Below are positions 1 through 7,872 of a stretch of 32,033 nucleotides of DNA, one piece after another. Origin of the DNA: Alphaproteobacteria bacterium (GTDB lineage Bacteria > Pseudomonadota > Alphaproteobacteria > Acetobacterales > Acetobacteraceae); NCBI GenBank assembly GCA_016869715.1, contig VGDM01000027.1, positions 1-32,033 on the forward strand, read 5' to 3'. Numbering within the stretch: position 1 is the stretch's first letter; the number at the start of each line of letters is the position of its first letter. The position numbers were made by a program, and so were the translations under genes. Below the pieces are notes generated by a model. The model was not told the DNA's origin. It did not search any database and saw only the letters and a list, made by a program, of their open reading frames with translations.

Positions 1-25
1 AAGCCGAGGCTCGAGAGGCTTTTTT
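1..25 (+). terminator. Possible rho-independent terminator at the left edge
   Basis: Bases 1-5 (AAGCC) can pair with 17-21 (GGCTT), and a T run follows through 25. The loop is long (11 bases) and the stem short, and the window edge may cut off part of a longer stem. It would end a plus-strand transcript coming from the left of the window. The call is weak because nothing upstream is visible. Confidence 0.3.
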
Positions 26-206
26 GCTGCATGGGGGTCGCGCTCAAGGGATGAATGACCGAGGCACAATAGACTCAGAAAATCAATCATAGACCAAAAA
101 GACGGGATTAAATCAGAGGTTACTTAACAAGAATGGCGTTAGGCTCGAAAGCAAAAGATTCTTGAGACCCGAAATTAGAAATCACGTGAACCAGGAGGGT
201 CATATA

Positions 207-542
207 ATGACAAAGCAACCAACTCCTAAGAAGCGTAATGCAACACAGCCCAAGAAGATGGCGCAGAAAACCGATCAGAAAACTACGGCACCCAAAAACC
301 TCTTGGGCGCTGTTGACTCAATTGGACGAACTGCGACTGAACTCCGTGTCGGCTTCAAATACCGGCTGCCTAATGGGAAGGTGACTACATTTGATTCAGC
401 CTGGCCTGCACGGGCTTACGATGTCGCCGAGAAGGCATTCTTTGCCGAGAAAAGCTTGTTTATGGTATTTACCTCTGACCCTAAGGGAGCCGACCTAATC
501 CAATTGACACGCATCTTTCAGGAAACTGACCTGTTGCCCTGA
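207..542 (+). CDS. Small basic protein of unknown function
   Basis: I do not recognise this protein (111 aa from the ATG at 207). That start is preferred over one 15 codons upstream because an AGGAGG-type ribosome binding site lies just before it (193-199). The first ~30 residues are rich in Lys, Thr, Gln and Pro (MTKQPTPKKRNATQPKK) and look disordered, possibly nucleic-acid binding. The rest looks like a small folded domain, with alternating hydrophobic residues around RVGFKYRLPNGKVTTFDSAW and an acidic, hydrophobic C-terminus. There is no signal peptide or membrane segment. The surrounding DNA (1-829) is clearly more AT-rich than the rest of the window and codon use differs, which suggests acquired DNA. 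There is no neighbour to hint at a role. Confidence 0.6.
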   Translation: MTKQPTPKKRNATQPKKMAQKTDQKTTAPKNLLGAVDSIGRTATELRVGFKYRLPNGKVTTFDSAWPARAYDVAEKAFFAEKSLFMVFTSDPKGADLIQLTRIFQETDLLP

Positions 543-829
543 CGGTATGCTTCGGTCTTCGGACACTCTCGGGCGAACGCAGAAGATAGAGGTAGTTTCC
601 TCACAGTTTCGGGAAACCAGTATGGGTAGTCGCTTTGGAAGCAGGCTTTATGAGGTTGAGCAGAAACGCTTCATCAGACACTTCGATTTCAAGTGGGGCA
701 AAAAGCCATGCGGACGACGTCAAAATGAACCGTAAATATTGTCATCGGTAGATTCGGCTGGTTACTTCCTCCCGTTGATAAGCTTCTGCATCTCATCATT
801 GTCAGCCCTTAAGAAGTTTCAGTCGGCTT
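543..829. other. AT-richer intergenic stretch, no confident gene
   Basis: This stretch separates the small unknown gene from the CoA-transferase gene that ends at 830 on the other strand. A 62-codon open frame runs from 547 to 735 on the plus strand, five bases after the previous stop. It has no ribosome binding site of its own and its translation resembles no family I know. I treat it as non-coding or as a remnant. No hairpin or repeat stands out. Confidence 0.4.
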
Positions 830-2056
830 CTACCCCTTCACCTGCGCTGCCACACTAATAGCCCCCGCTTCCCGCAGCGCTGCCCTTTCTTCCGCCGAAA
901 ACCCAAAAATCCCCTCCAGCACTTCTACTTCATGCTGATTGAGAAACGGGCTCGGCTGCAGTGCCGGCGCCGGCGCATCGGTGAAGCGCAAAGGTGAGGA
1001 TGGCAGGCAAACCCGTCCAACCTCAGGGTGGTGCATCCAATGCAGCATGCCGCGTTCATGCATGCCGGCATCATTGATCACCTCATCCAAATCGCGCACG
1101 GGCGCGGCGGGCACACCGAATTTACGCGTGGCGGCGACCGCTTCTTCCCGTGTCATGCCGGCAAGCCAGGCGGTCACCATGGCGTCAACCTCAGGCATGT
1201 TTTGCACGCGCACGGGGTTGGTCGCGAAGCGCGGATCGCCCATCAAATCCTCGCGCCCCATGGCACGCAGTAGACGAGTCCAATGGTCTTCCTTTACCAC
1301 TATGATCGCTAGATAGCCATTCTGCGTCGGATAGACATTGTAGGGCGCCATCGCGAGCCCGGCATGGGAATTGCCCGTGCGCGGCGGGATCTTGCCGCGC
1401 AGCCCGCCGAAATGCATGCCAAGCGCGGAAGCCAAACAGGGATAAACCGTGTCCTGCATGGCGATTTCAACAAAGCGCCCGCGCCCGGTGCGTTCGCGGT
1501 CAAACAGTGCCGTGATGGCAGCCGCGTAAAGATGCGTGCCACCCAGAAAATCCACCATTGCCGGGCCGGATTTCACCGGCGGGCCATCCGGGAAACCGGT
1601 TGTGTGCATCATGCCGGATGCCGCCTGCACCGTCAGGTCCATCGCCAGCTTGTCGCGATCCGGCCCGGAACGGCCATAGCCGGACGCCGCCGCATAGATC
1701 AGGCGCGGGTTGCGGGCCAGTAGCACTTCTTGCCCAAGGCCAAGCTTGTCCATCGCCCCCGGCGCAAAATTCTCAATCAGAATATCGGCACGATCCACCA
1801 TGGAAAGAAATAGCTCGCGCCCCGCTTCATTTTTGAAATCTATCGAAATGCCAAGCTTGTTGGAATTCAGCATGGCCTGCGGCACGGACCCGCCAGACAC
1901 CATGGTGCGGCGCCGGAGTGACTCGCCGCCCGGCGGTTCAATCTTGATGACGGTGGCGCCCGCCATCGCCATCAGGAAGGAACAATAGGGCGCCTGGTAA
2001 ATCTGCCCGAGATCAAGAACGAGAATCCCATCCAGCGGGCGATGCGGTTCCGCCAT
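830..2056 (-). CDS. CaiB/BaiF family CoA-transferase (class III)
   Basis: This 408-aa protein has the usual length and shape of class III CoA-transferases, which move CoA between carboxylic acids through an enzyme-bound acyl anhydride. Visible family features are the N-terminal nucleotide-fold start (LDGILVLDLGQIYQAPYC), ENFAPGAMDKLGLG near residue 95, the GYGRSGP loop near 127-133, and the likely catalytic Asp140 in AMDLTVQAASG. The C-terminal part carries the family's GVPAAPVRDLDEV segment. It starts 6 bases after the stop of the acyl-CoA dehydrogenase gene, so the two are surely co-transcribed and probably activate and then oxidise the same organic acid. The acid itself cannot be read from the sequence. 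It is a soluble cytoplasmic enzyme with no sign of damage. Confidence 0.93.
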   Translation of the reverse strand: MAEPHRPLDGILVLDLGQIYQAPYCSFLMAMAGATVIKIEPPGGESLRRRTMVSGGSVPQAMLNSNKLGISIDFKNEAGRELFLSMVDRADILIENFAPGAMDKLGLGQEVLLARNPRLIYAAASGYGRSGPDRDKLAMDLTVQAASGMMHTTGFPDGPPVKSGPAMVDFLGGTHLYAAAITALFDRERTGRGRFVEIAMQDTVYPCLASALGMHFGGLRGKIPPRTGNSHAGLAMAPYNVYPTQNGYLAIIVVKEDHWTRLLRAMGREDLMGDPRFATNPVRVQNMPEVDAMVTAWLAGMTREEAVAATRKFGVPAAPVRDLDEVINDAGMHERGMLHWMHHPEVGRVCLPSSPLRFTDAPAPALQPSPFLNQHEVEVLEGIFGFSAEERAALREAGAISVAAQVKG

Positions 2057-2062
2057 CCGGGA

Positions 2063-3241
2063 TCAGACCTTGGAACCCAGAATGCGCCGGCCAATGGCGC
2101 TGCGATGCACCTCGGACGGGCCTTCATACACGCGCATCAGGCGCACCTGTTGGTGCATCAATTGCAGGGGAAGCTCCTTCGTGACACCCATGGCGCCGAA
2201 GGTCTGCATGGCCTGATCGAGGATATCCTGCGCCATTTCCGTGCCTTCAACCTTCAGCATGGAAGCTTCCATGCGCACATCAGCACCCGCATCAAGTTTG
2301 GCCGCCAGGTCGGCCACTATCAGCTTGCAGGCATGCATGCGAGTAGCTGCTTCCGCCACCCACCATTGAATGGCCTGCCGGTCTGCGAGGCGCACGCCGA
2401 AGGTCACGCGATTGCGCGCCTGATCCGCCATCATGTCCAAGGCACGGCGCGCCATGCCAACGCAACGCGCGCCCATTTGCAGGCGGCGCACATTCAGCCG
2501 CAATTGCATCGGCGCATAGCCGCGGCCCAATTCGCCAAGCACTTGGCTCTCCGGCACGCGGCAATCCTCAAAGACCAGCTCATAAGTCTTGCGTCCGCCG
2601 ATCATGGAAATTTCGCGTTCAATGATGAAGCCGGGCGTGCCCTTTTCCACGATGAAAGCCGTGACACCTTCCTGACGCTTCCCTTCGCCGGTGCGCGCCA
2701 TCAGGATAATGAAATCTGCGCGCGGCACATTGCTCACCCAAATCTTGCGGCCATTGATGACCCAGTCATTGCCATCCTTGAGCGCGCGCGTGGTCATGCC
2801 GGCGGGATCGCCGCCCGCGCCGGGTTCTGAGATCGCCATGGCAGAGCGCGCTGTGCCGGCGGCATAAGGCGCCAGATAGCATTCCCGCTGCATGGTATTG
2901 GCGACCGAGAGCATCATGTGCAGATTGGGGCTATCGGGCGGGATGACGAAGGGCACGCAGGCGCGGCCCAATTCTTCCTCAGCCGCCGCGAGCGCGCTGA
3001 GGGACAGGTTGGCTCCGCCAAATTCCTCCGGCACATCAAGCCCCCAAAGGCCGAGTTCCTTACAGCGCGCGAGGAGGCGCGTTTCTTCTTCTTCCGAAAG
3101 CTTGAAGCCCTTGCCTTCAGCTTCCCGCTTCAGGACCGCAGGTTCAAGCGGAATCAGTTCCTTATCCACGAAGCGCGCGACAAGGTCCTGCAGCATACGC
3201 GTTTCTTCGGTGGGGGCGAACGGCAAGGGGTTATGGTCCAT
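2063..3241 (-). CDS. Acyl-CoA dehydrogenase
   Basis: This 392-aa FAD enzyme oxidises an acyl-CoA to the 2-enoyl-CoA and passes electrons to ETF. The open frame extends to 3415, but the ATG at 3241 (MDHNPLPFAPTEE) fits the family N-terminus and has an AGGAAGG ribosome binding site. The order is as expected: N-terminal helical domain; beta-barrel domain with AISEPGAGGDPAG and WVINGRKIWVSN (FAD/substrate contacts); C-terminal helical domain with QTFGAMGVTKELPL; and MRVYEGPSEVHR, where the Glu of YEG is the likely catalytic base. It is first in a two-gene operon with the CaiB-type CoA-transferase (6-base gap). The N-terminal LVARFVDKELIPLEP segment is typical of general acyl-CoA dehydrogenases; chain specificity is unknown. 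Confidence 0.93.
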   Translation of the reverse strand: MDHNPLPFAPTEETRMLQDLVARFVDKELIPLEPAVLKREAEGKGFKLSEEEETRLLARCKELGLWGLDVPEEFGGANLSLSALAAAEEELGRACVPFVIPPDSPNLHMMLSVANTMQRECYLAPYAAGTARSAMAISEPGAGGDPAGMTTRALKDGNDWVINGRKIWVSNVPRADFIILMARTGEGKRQEGVTAFIVEKGTPGFIIEREISMIGGRKTYELVFEDCRVPESQVLGELGRGYAPMQLRLNVRRLQMGARCVGMARRALDMMADQARNRVTFGVRLADRQAIQWWVAEAATRMHACKLIVADLAAKLDAGADVRMEASMLKVEGTEMAQDILDQAMQTFGAMGVTKELPLQLMHQQVRLMRVYEGPSEVHRSAIGRRILGSKV

Positions 3242-3318
3242 GGCGGCTATCTTCCTTCCTGATGGGTGCAAAGCATCACTTGCGGGGCGGGGCGTCAAGG
3301 CGCCCCCCAATTCTGGCT

Positions 3319-4024
3319 TCAGAACGACACCGCAAGCCCAACCGAGGCGCCCGAGACATTCTGGCCGAACAAATACCGCGCCACGATCCGAATGCTTTGC
3401 ATATTGAAATCCCAAACGCCCAATTCGTAGCGCCCCACATTCATCTCAATCCCACCGCCCACCTTGGTGAGGTGGTCGAAGCCCAGCGCCACCTGATCAC
3501 CGCAAAAGCGCGAATGGGAAAAATCTACCACCCAACGGAGCGGGCGGCCAAACAGCGAAGCGTCATTTTCCACATTTCCCAGCGCAGCATTCAGAGTGGG
3601 GCGGAACACCAGCCCTTCAATGATCGGGAAATCCCAACCGACCCCAACCGTGCCGGAAAAATTGTTCCAGCGCGTCGGCAGGAAGGATTTCTTTTCTCCC
3701 TCGGAAAAGACAAAGCGCGGATCGTAGCGCGAATAACCCAAAACCCCTCAAGATAGAGCTGAAAATCCGGATCCACCCTGAAGCCCAGACCAAATTGCGT
3801 GGTCTGCAGCCCAGTATCTTCTTGCCCGCCTCTGCTAATGCTGAGCGAAGACACCGTGACATCCGGCACCACATTATAGCCAAGCAGGCCAAGCACCCCA
3901 TTTGCGGTTCGTTGCAGATTATAGCCGGGAATGCCGGTGATGACGCCGCCCGTGCCCCACGCTTCGGCCCGCGGCGCAAGCAGCGGGCAAAACATCAGTA
4001 TCAGCAGAAGCACAGGCTTCGCAT
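3319..4024 (-). pseudogene. Frameshifted outer-membrane beta-barrel protein
   Basis: Two overlapping minus-strand frames together make one secreted barrel protein of about 235 aa. The upstream frame gives a signal peptide (LLLILMFCPLLAPRAEA, then WGTGG) and strands down to LYLEGF. The downstream frame resumes with LGYSRYDPRFVFSEGEK and ends in the terminal Phe (SVGLAVSF) typical of outer-membrane barrels. The frames join at an AAAA/CCCC run (3740-3747 on the plus strand); adding one base there restores LYLEGFLGYSRYDPRF. The start may be damaged too: the ATG at 4024 is out of frame with the signal peptide, and one extra G after ATGC would give a classic MRKP n-region. Without it, translation would have to start at the GTG at 4013. 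It lies 17 bases after the C39-like peptidase gene and is probably in its operon. Exact family is unknown. Confidence 0.7.
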
Positions 4025-4041
4025 GGGGTGTTGTTAGGTCC

Positions 4042-4677
4042 TCACGCGCGCGGCGCCAATGGCGCGCCGGGCAGCCAAATGCCGCGACCGGCAAAAAACC
4101 GTATGAAATCGGCAATCGGCACGCGCGCATCCGCCTGGGACGCCGCATCATGGCCGGAAGGGTTGTGCAAGCGCAGTGCATCGCCCGCCGCGCCAAAGAC
4201 CAGCACCAGATGTCCGCCCTTCCCCGGTGCGGGGTCTGCCGGGCGGCGAATGGCAGGATGGACGGAAGCGATAAACAACCCCCCATCCGCCAGCAAGGGC
4301 GGGATATCCTCAGCCGCGCGGTCCAGGATGATCTCGGCCGGTATGGCGTGGGCCTCCGCGAGCCAGGTGATGGCCGGCGCATAGATCAGGCCGCGGATGA
4401 AACCGTCGGCTTCCTCCACATAGGCGCCGTAGCGGGTCAGCATCTTCGCGAGGTCCCTCGCACGCGGCGGCGTGATGCCGCGCGCGGCAAGCGCCATGCG
4501 CAAACACGCCACACCGCATAGATGTTCGGCCCAAAGCGCGTATTCAGCAGGGTTTTCGGCGCCGGAAGCCGCCCAGGCAGGATCATTCCGAGCCGCGCAA
4601 GCACCCGTGATGATGGCGCCGATCAGGCCGGGCGTTTCCCATTGGCCGAAATAGGGCGGGATTTCGGCGCCGGGCAT
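4042..4677 (-). CDS. C39-like (papain-fold) cysteine peptidase
   Basis: This 211-aa protein fits the C39-like peptidase superfamily. It has a Cys-containing helix start (AEHLCGVACLRMALAARG, Cys54 in the catalytic position), a later His in GKGGHLVLVFGA (His156), and an Asn in LHNPSGHD (Asn172) completing the triad. No signal peptide or ABC-transporter domain is attached, so this is not a bacteriocin exporter. The start at 4677 (MPGAEIPPYFGQWETPG) lies 10 bases after the transglutaminase stop. An in-frame ATG at 4716 would overlap that gene by 29 bases and is less likely. The gene sits between a transglutaminase-like gene and a secreted beta-barrel gene, suggesting a joint job in protein or peptide processing, which is inference. 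The substrate is unknown. Confidence 0.75.
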   Translation of the reverse strand: MPGAEIPPYFGQWETPGLIGAIITGACAARNDPAWAASGAENPAEYALWAEHLCGVACLRMALAARGITPPRARDLAKMLTRYGAYVEEADGFIRGLIYAPAITWLAEAHAIPAEIILDRAAEDIPPLLADGGLFIASVHPAIRRPADPAPGKGGHLVLVFGAAGDALRLHNPSGHDAASQADARVPIADFIRFFAGRGIWLPGAPLAPRA

Positions 4678-4687
4678 GACCCTGTCG

Positions 4688-5572
4688 TTACCGAGGCGCC
4701 GAGGGGTTTTGCGCATACGGCGCCCCGTCCAAGCGCCGCAGTACCATGTCAAACCGGCTATCGGTTTCAGTCGGCTCCACCGTGCCGGAAATTGGCGCAG
4801 CACTCGCAGGATCAGGGCCAGCAGCCTGCGGGATATGCCCTGTCCTGGGTAATAGCCCAGATGTCGGGTCGACTCCAACCCAACCGGCGCCTGGCAAATA
4901 GACCTCTGCCCAGGCGTGCAATTCGGCATCATCACGGCCAAGCATGGCGGGTTCAATCAAATAGCCAGAAACAAAGCGCGCGCCAAAGCTAAGCCGGCGC
5001 AGGATTTGTGCCAATAGCCAGGAGGAATCGCGGCAGGAACCGCGCCCTGCGCGAAGCACCTGTTCGCCATCCCAGACGCCAGGTTCTGCGCGCTGCACAT
5101 AGGCGATACGTTGATGCACCAGCGCGGTCAGAAGGACCAGGAATTCAACCGTACCACGCGATGAGCGTGGTATTTCCTGCATGAATGCATCAAGCAAGGG
5201 GCCCAGCGGATCAAGCCGACGATAAGGCAAAAGCTGTTCGGCAAGCCAGGGTTCCGGCGTGAAGGGCCAGTTGGCCGCTTCCGGTTCAACAAAAAAATCA
5301 AAGGGGTTGATGGTCGCGATTTCGGCAGTGCGGTCCACCGTGACGCTGAAGGCCGTGACCGATTCTGCCATCAACACGCGCGCCATGAAATTTCCAAGCG
5401 GGTCCTGCTGCCAATGCAGCCAATGCGTGGCGGGTTCGATCTTGAGCGCATAGGACAGGATGGGCGCGCGGCAATGCGGTGCCGGGCGCAGGCGAATGAG
5501 CTGCGGGCCAAGTGCCGCCGCACGCGCATAGCGATAGGTGCTGCGATGGGTCAGGGCGAATCGAAGCGACAT
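4688..5572 (-). CDS. Transglutaminase-like cysteine protease family protein
   Basis: This 294-aa protein has the bacterial transglutaminase N-terminal domain (MSLRFALTHRSTYRYARA, about residues 1-90) followed by the transglutaminase-like core. The triad is visible: Cys180 in GRGSCRDSSWLL, His219 in AELHAWAEVYLPG and Asp235 in GWVGVDPTSGLL. Family members usually act as cysteine proteases or amidases rather than crosslinkers. There is no signal peptide. Relatives often sit beside circularly permuted ATP-grasp and alpha-E proteins; neither is here. Instead a C39-like peptidase follows 10 bases later. It is the first gene of the minus-strand group and is divergent from the enolase-superfamily gene with 63 bases between, so the promoter must lie in 5573-5635. 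Confidence 0.88.
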   Translation of the reverse strand: MSLRFALTHRSTYRYARAAALGPQLIRLRPAPHCRAPILSYALKIEPATHWLHWQQDPLGNFMARVLMAESVTAFSVTVDRTAEIATINPFDFFVEPEAANWPFTPEPWLAEQLLPYRRLDPLGPLLDAFMQEIPRSSRGTVEFLVLLTALVHQRIAYVQRAEPGVWDGEQVLRAGRGSCRDSSWLLAQILRRLSFGARFVSGYLIEPAMLGRDDAELHAWAEVYLPGAGWVGVDPTSGLLPRTGHIPQAAGPDPASAAPISGTVEPTETDSRFDMVLRRLDGAPYAQNPSAPR

Positions 5573-5635
5573 GGGGAAGCATTTTAGCCCGGCTTCGGCG
5601 GATCAGGCGATTGACCGCAAGGCCAAGAGGGCCTG

Positions 5636-6763
5636 ATGCTGCGCTGGCCGATGGAAGAAAACGACATAGCTGATCTCACGATACGCGAGGTGAAAACCAC
5701 GCTGCTGCAAATGCCCTGGGCGGATGACCCGTGGCTGGCTGGCCATGCGCTCGGGCCGATGCGTGACCTGGTCGTGGTGGAAATCACCACGCAATCGGGC
5801 ATTACCGGCATGGGCTATTTGCATTTGCTGAACCTGCCCTTGCAGCGCACCATCGGCGCCTACATCGCGGAAGCGATGGCGCCACGCATCATCGGGCGCG
5901 ATGCCTCGGCCATTGAGGCGATCTGGCGTGATTTGTGGCGCGCGACACTGACCGGCGGTCGTGGCGGCGTGGCCATGATGGCGCAATCGGCGATTGACAT
6001 CGCGCTTTGGGATATTCTGGGCAAGGTGGCGGGGCTGCCCTTGCATCGGGTTTGGGGGCATTTCCGGTCCGACATCCCGATTTATGGCAGCGGCTGTTTT
6101 CGCGGGGCGCAAGGCGATGGCATGATCGCGAAAGCCAAGCATTACATCGAACAAGGCTACGCTGCCATCAAGATGCAGGTCACGCATATTGATTACCACA
6201 ACACCGATCTTGATAATGTGCGGCGCATGCGTGAAGCCGTCGGCCCCGATATTGATATCATGATTGATGTGAATATGGGCTGGTCTGCCGATATTACCAT
6301 CACCATGGGCCGCAAGTTTGAGGAATATGATATTTATTGGTTGGAAGAACCTGTACTGGCCGATGATTACGCCGGCTACCTCCGTTGTGCCGAGGCGCTT
6401 GATATGCGCGTGGTGGGTGGGGAGACGCATTTTGGCCGCGCTGATTTAAAGCCTTCCTTCGAAAATCGGCGTCTGCCCATCTTGCAGCCTGACCCGATGC
6501 GCGGGGGGCTGACGGAACTGCGTAAGATCGCAACCGTGGCCGATACCTGGGGCATCACCATCGCGCCGCATCTGTTCCCGGAATTGAATGTGCATCTGCT
6601 GGCGAGCATTCCGAATGGCATTTGGGCGGAGCAGATGGGGCTATTGGATGATGCCTTCATCAGCCTGCCGAAAATTGCCAATGGCATAATCACGGCGCCA
6701 GAAACGCCGGGGCATGGCCTGGCTTTCAAGCCGGAGGTGCTGAAAGATTTTGTGGTGCGTTGA
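5636..6763 (+). CDS. Mandelate racemase/muconate lactonizing enzyme family protein
   Basis: This 375-aa enolase-superfamily enzyme abstracts the alpha-proton of a carboxylate, usually to racemise or dehydrate a sugar acid. Metal ligands are visible: Asp211 (MIDVNMGW), Glu237 (WLEEPV) and Glu263 (VGGETHF). The His-Asp dyad of the mandelate racemase subgroup is present: Asp286 in QPDPMRGG, His312 in APHLFPELNVHLL, and Glu332. The Lys-x-Lys motif reads Lys179-Met-Gln181, so the usual second lysine is Gln. The start at 5636 follows an AAGAGGG ribosome binding site; an in-frame ATG at 5651 is an alternative. It heads a plus-strand run with an FAH-family hydrolase, a TTT receptor and an M20 hydrolase, consistent with uptake and degradation of a sugar-acid-like compound. 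The substrate is unknown. Confidence 0.9.
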   Translation: MLRWPMEENDIADLTIREVKTTLLQMPWADDPWLAGHALGPMRDLVVVEITTQSGITGMGYLHLLNLPLQRTIGAYIAEAMAPRIIGRDASAIEAIWRDLWRATLTGGRGGVAMMAQSAIDIALWDILGKVAGLPLHRVWGHFRSDIPIYGSGCFRGAQGDGMIAKAKHYIEQGYAAIKMQVTHIDYHNTDLDNVRRMREAVGPDIDIMIDVNMGWSADITITMGRKFEEYDIYWLEEPVLADDYAGYLRCAEALDMRVVGGETHFGRADLKPSFENRRLPILQPDPMRGGLTELRKIATVADTWGITIAPHLFPELNVHLLASIPNGIWAEQMGLLDDAFISLPKIANGIITAPETPGHGLAFKPEVLKDFVVR

Positions 6764-6970
6764 CGCCGGCGGCATTCGCCTGACCTGTGGTTTTGGTTTG
6801 CTTCAATACTTGGTGCAGCACCTCCCCCTGATATGGTTTTGCGCGGCTTGGCACGGCGGCACAAGGCGCATGAATTCGCCACATTGACAGGGAAATCCCT
6901 GCTCCATAAGGAGTGCCGCAGCAGGGGTGATGCCGCTTGCCAAGCCCCGCCTAGCAATAAGGACAGGCTG

Positions 6971-7846
6971 ATGCGTTTGGTCACTTTCTTGGATACCGCA
7001 GGCACGCGTATTGGCGCCCTGGATGCAGCGGGCGCGGTGCGAGACATCGCCGCCGCCGCACCATCGTTGCCGCGCACCATGCTTGGGCTGATTGCCGCCG
7101 GGCCGGCGGCGCTGGATGCGGCGCACGACGCGCTCAGCAAGGCGCCGGCCGTGCATGACGCGAAAATCCTCGCCCCCATTCCGCGCCCGCCCAAGAATGT
7201 GTTTTGTGTTGGCAAGAATTACCATGAACACGCCAAGGAATTTTCGGGATCGGGTTTTGATGGCGGGGCCAAGGATGTGGTGCCGCCCTTCCCTGTTGTT
7301 TTTTCCAAGCCGCATACGGCCATTATCGCCACCGGCGAACCCATCCTGAGCCATTTGGACCCGACAGGTGGGCTTGATTACGAAGGCGAATTGGCGATTG
7401 TGATTGGCCAGTGTGGGCGCGGCATTGCGAAGGGCGCAGCACTTTCGCATGTCTTTGGCTATACCATCATCAATGATGTGACCGCGCGGCATTTGCAAAA
7501 GCGCCATGGCCAATGGGTGCTCGGCAAGGGTTTGGATAGTTTCTGCCCCATGGGCCCCGCCATCCTGACCGCGGATGAAGCGTCCGACCCCGCAAAACTT
7601 CACCTTATCACGCATGTGAATGGCGAAAAGCGGCAGGATGCGCTGGTCGCGGATTTGATCTTTGATGTGCCGATGCTCATTGAAGCAATCAGTGCCGCCA
7701 TAACGCTTGAACCTGGCGATGTGATTGCGACCGGCACGCCGGTTGGCGTTGGCATTGGCTTCACCCCGCCGAGTTTCCTGCGAAAGGGTGATGTCGTGCG
7801 GATTGAAATCAGCGGGATAGGTGTGCTCGAAAATCCTGTCGCCTGA
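6971..7846 (+). CDS. Fumarylacetoacetate hydrolase (FAH) family protein
   Basis: This 291-aa protein belongs to the FAH family, metal-dependent hydrolases, decarboxylases or hydratases of 2,4-diketo or 2-keto acids. The short N-terminal domain runs to about residue 70. The catalytic domain shows VGKNYHEHAKEF (77-91), the metal motif DYEGELA with Glu138 and Glu140, NDVTARHLQKRHGQWVLGKG with Asp169 and the family lysine, and the C-terminal GDVIATGTPVGVG. The start at 6971 (MRLVTFLD) fits the family and follows AAGGACAGG; a longer frame upstream has no homology-like sequence. It is 207 bases after the enolase-superfamily gene and 26 before a TTT receptor. It likely acts on the keto acid produced by the upstream dehydratase-like enzyme, which is inference. 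Confidence 0.92.
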   Translation: MRLVTFLDTAGTRIGALDAAGAVRDIAAAAPSLPRTMLGLIAAGPAALDAAHDALSKAPAVHDAKILAPIPRPPKNVFCVGKNYHEHAKEFSGSGFDGGAKDVVPPFPVVFSKPHTAIIATGEPILSHLDPTGGLDYEGELAIVIGQCGRGIAKGAALSHVFGYTIINDVTARHLQKRHGQWVLGKGLDSFCPMGPAILTADEASDPAKLHLITHVNGEKRQDALVADLIFDVPMLIEAISAAITLEPGDVIATGTPVGVGIGFTPPSFLRKGDVVRIEISGIGVLENPVA

Positions 7847-7872
7847 AACCACAAAAACCGGGAGGATCAAAC

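Noticed and set aside
547..735. 62-codon open frame after the small unknown gene
   Set aside because: It has no ribosome binding site and no recognisable sequence, so it is described only as part of the intergenic stretch.
3285..3310. GC-rich hairpin between the beta-barrel remnant and the acyl-CoA dehydrogenase gene
   Set aside because: It has a stem but no T run in either direction, so I do not call it a terminator.
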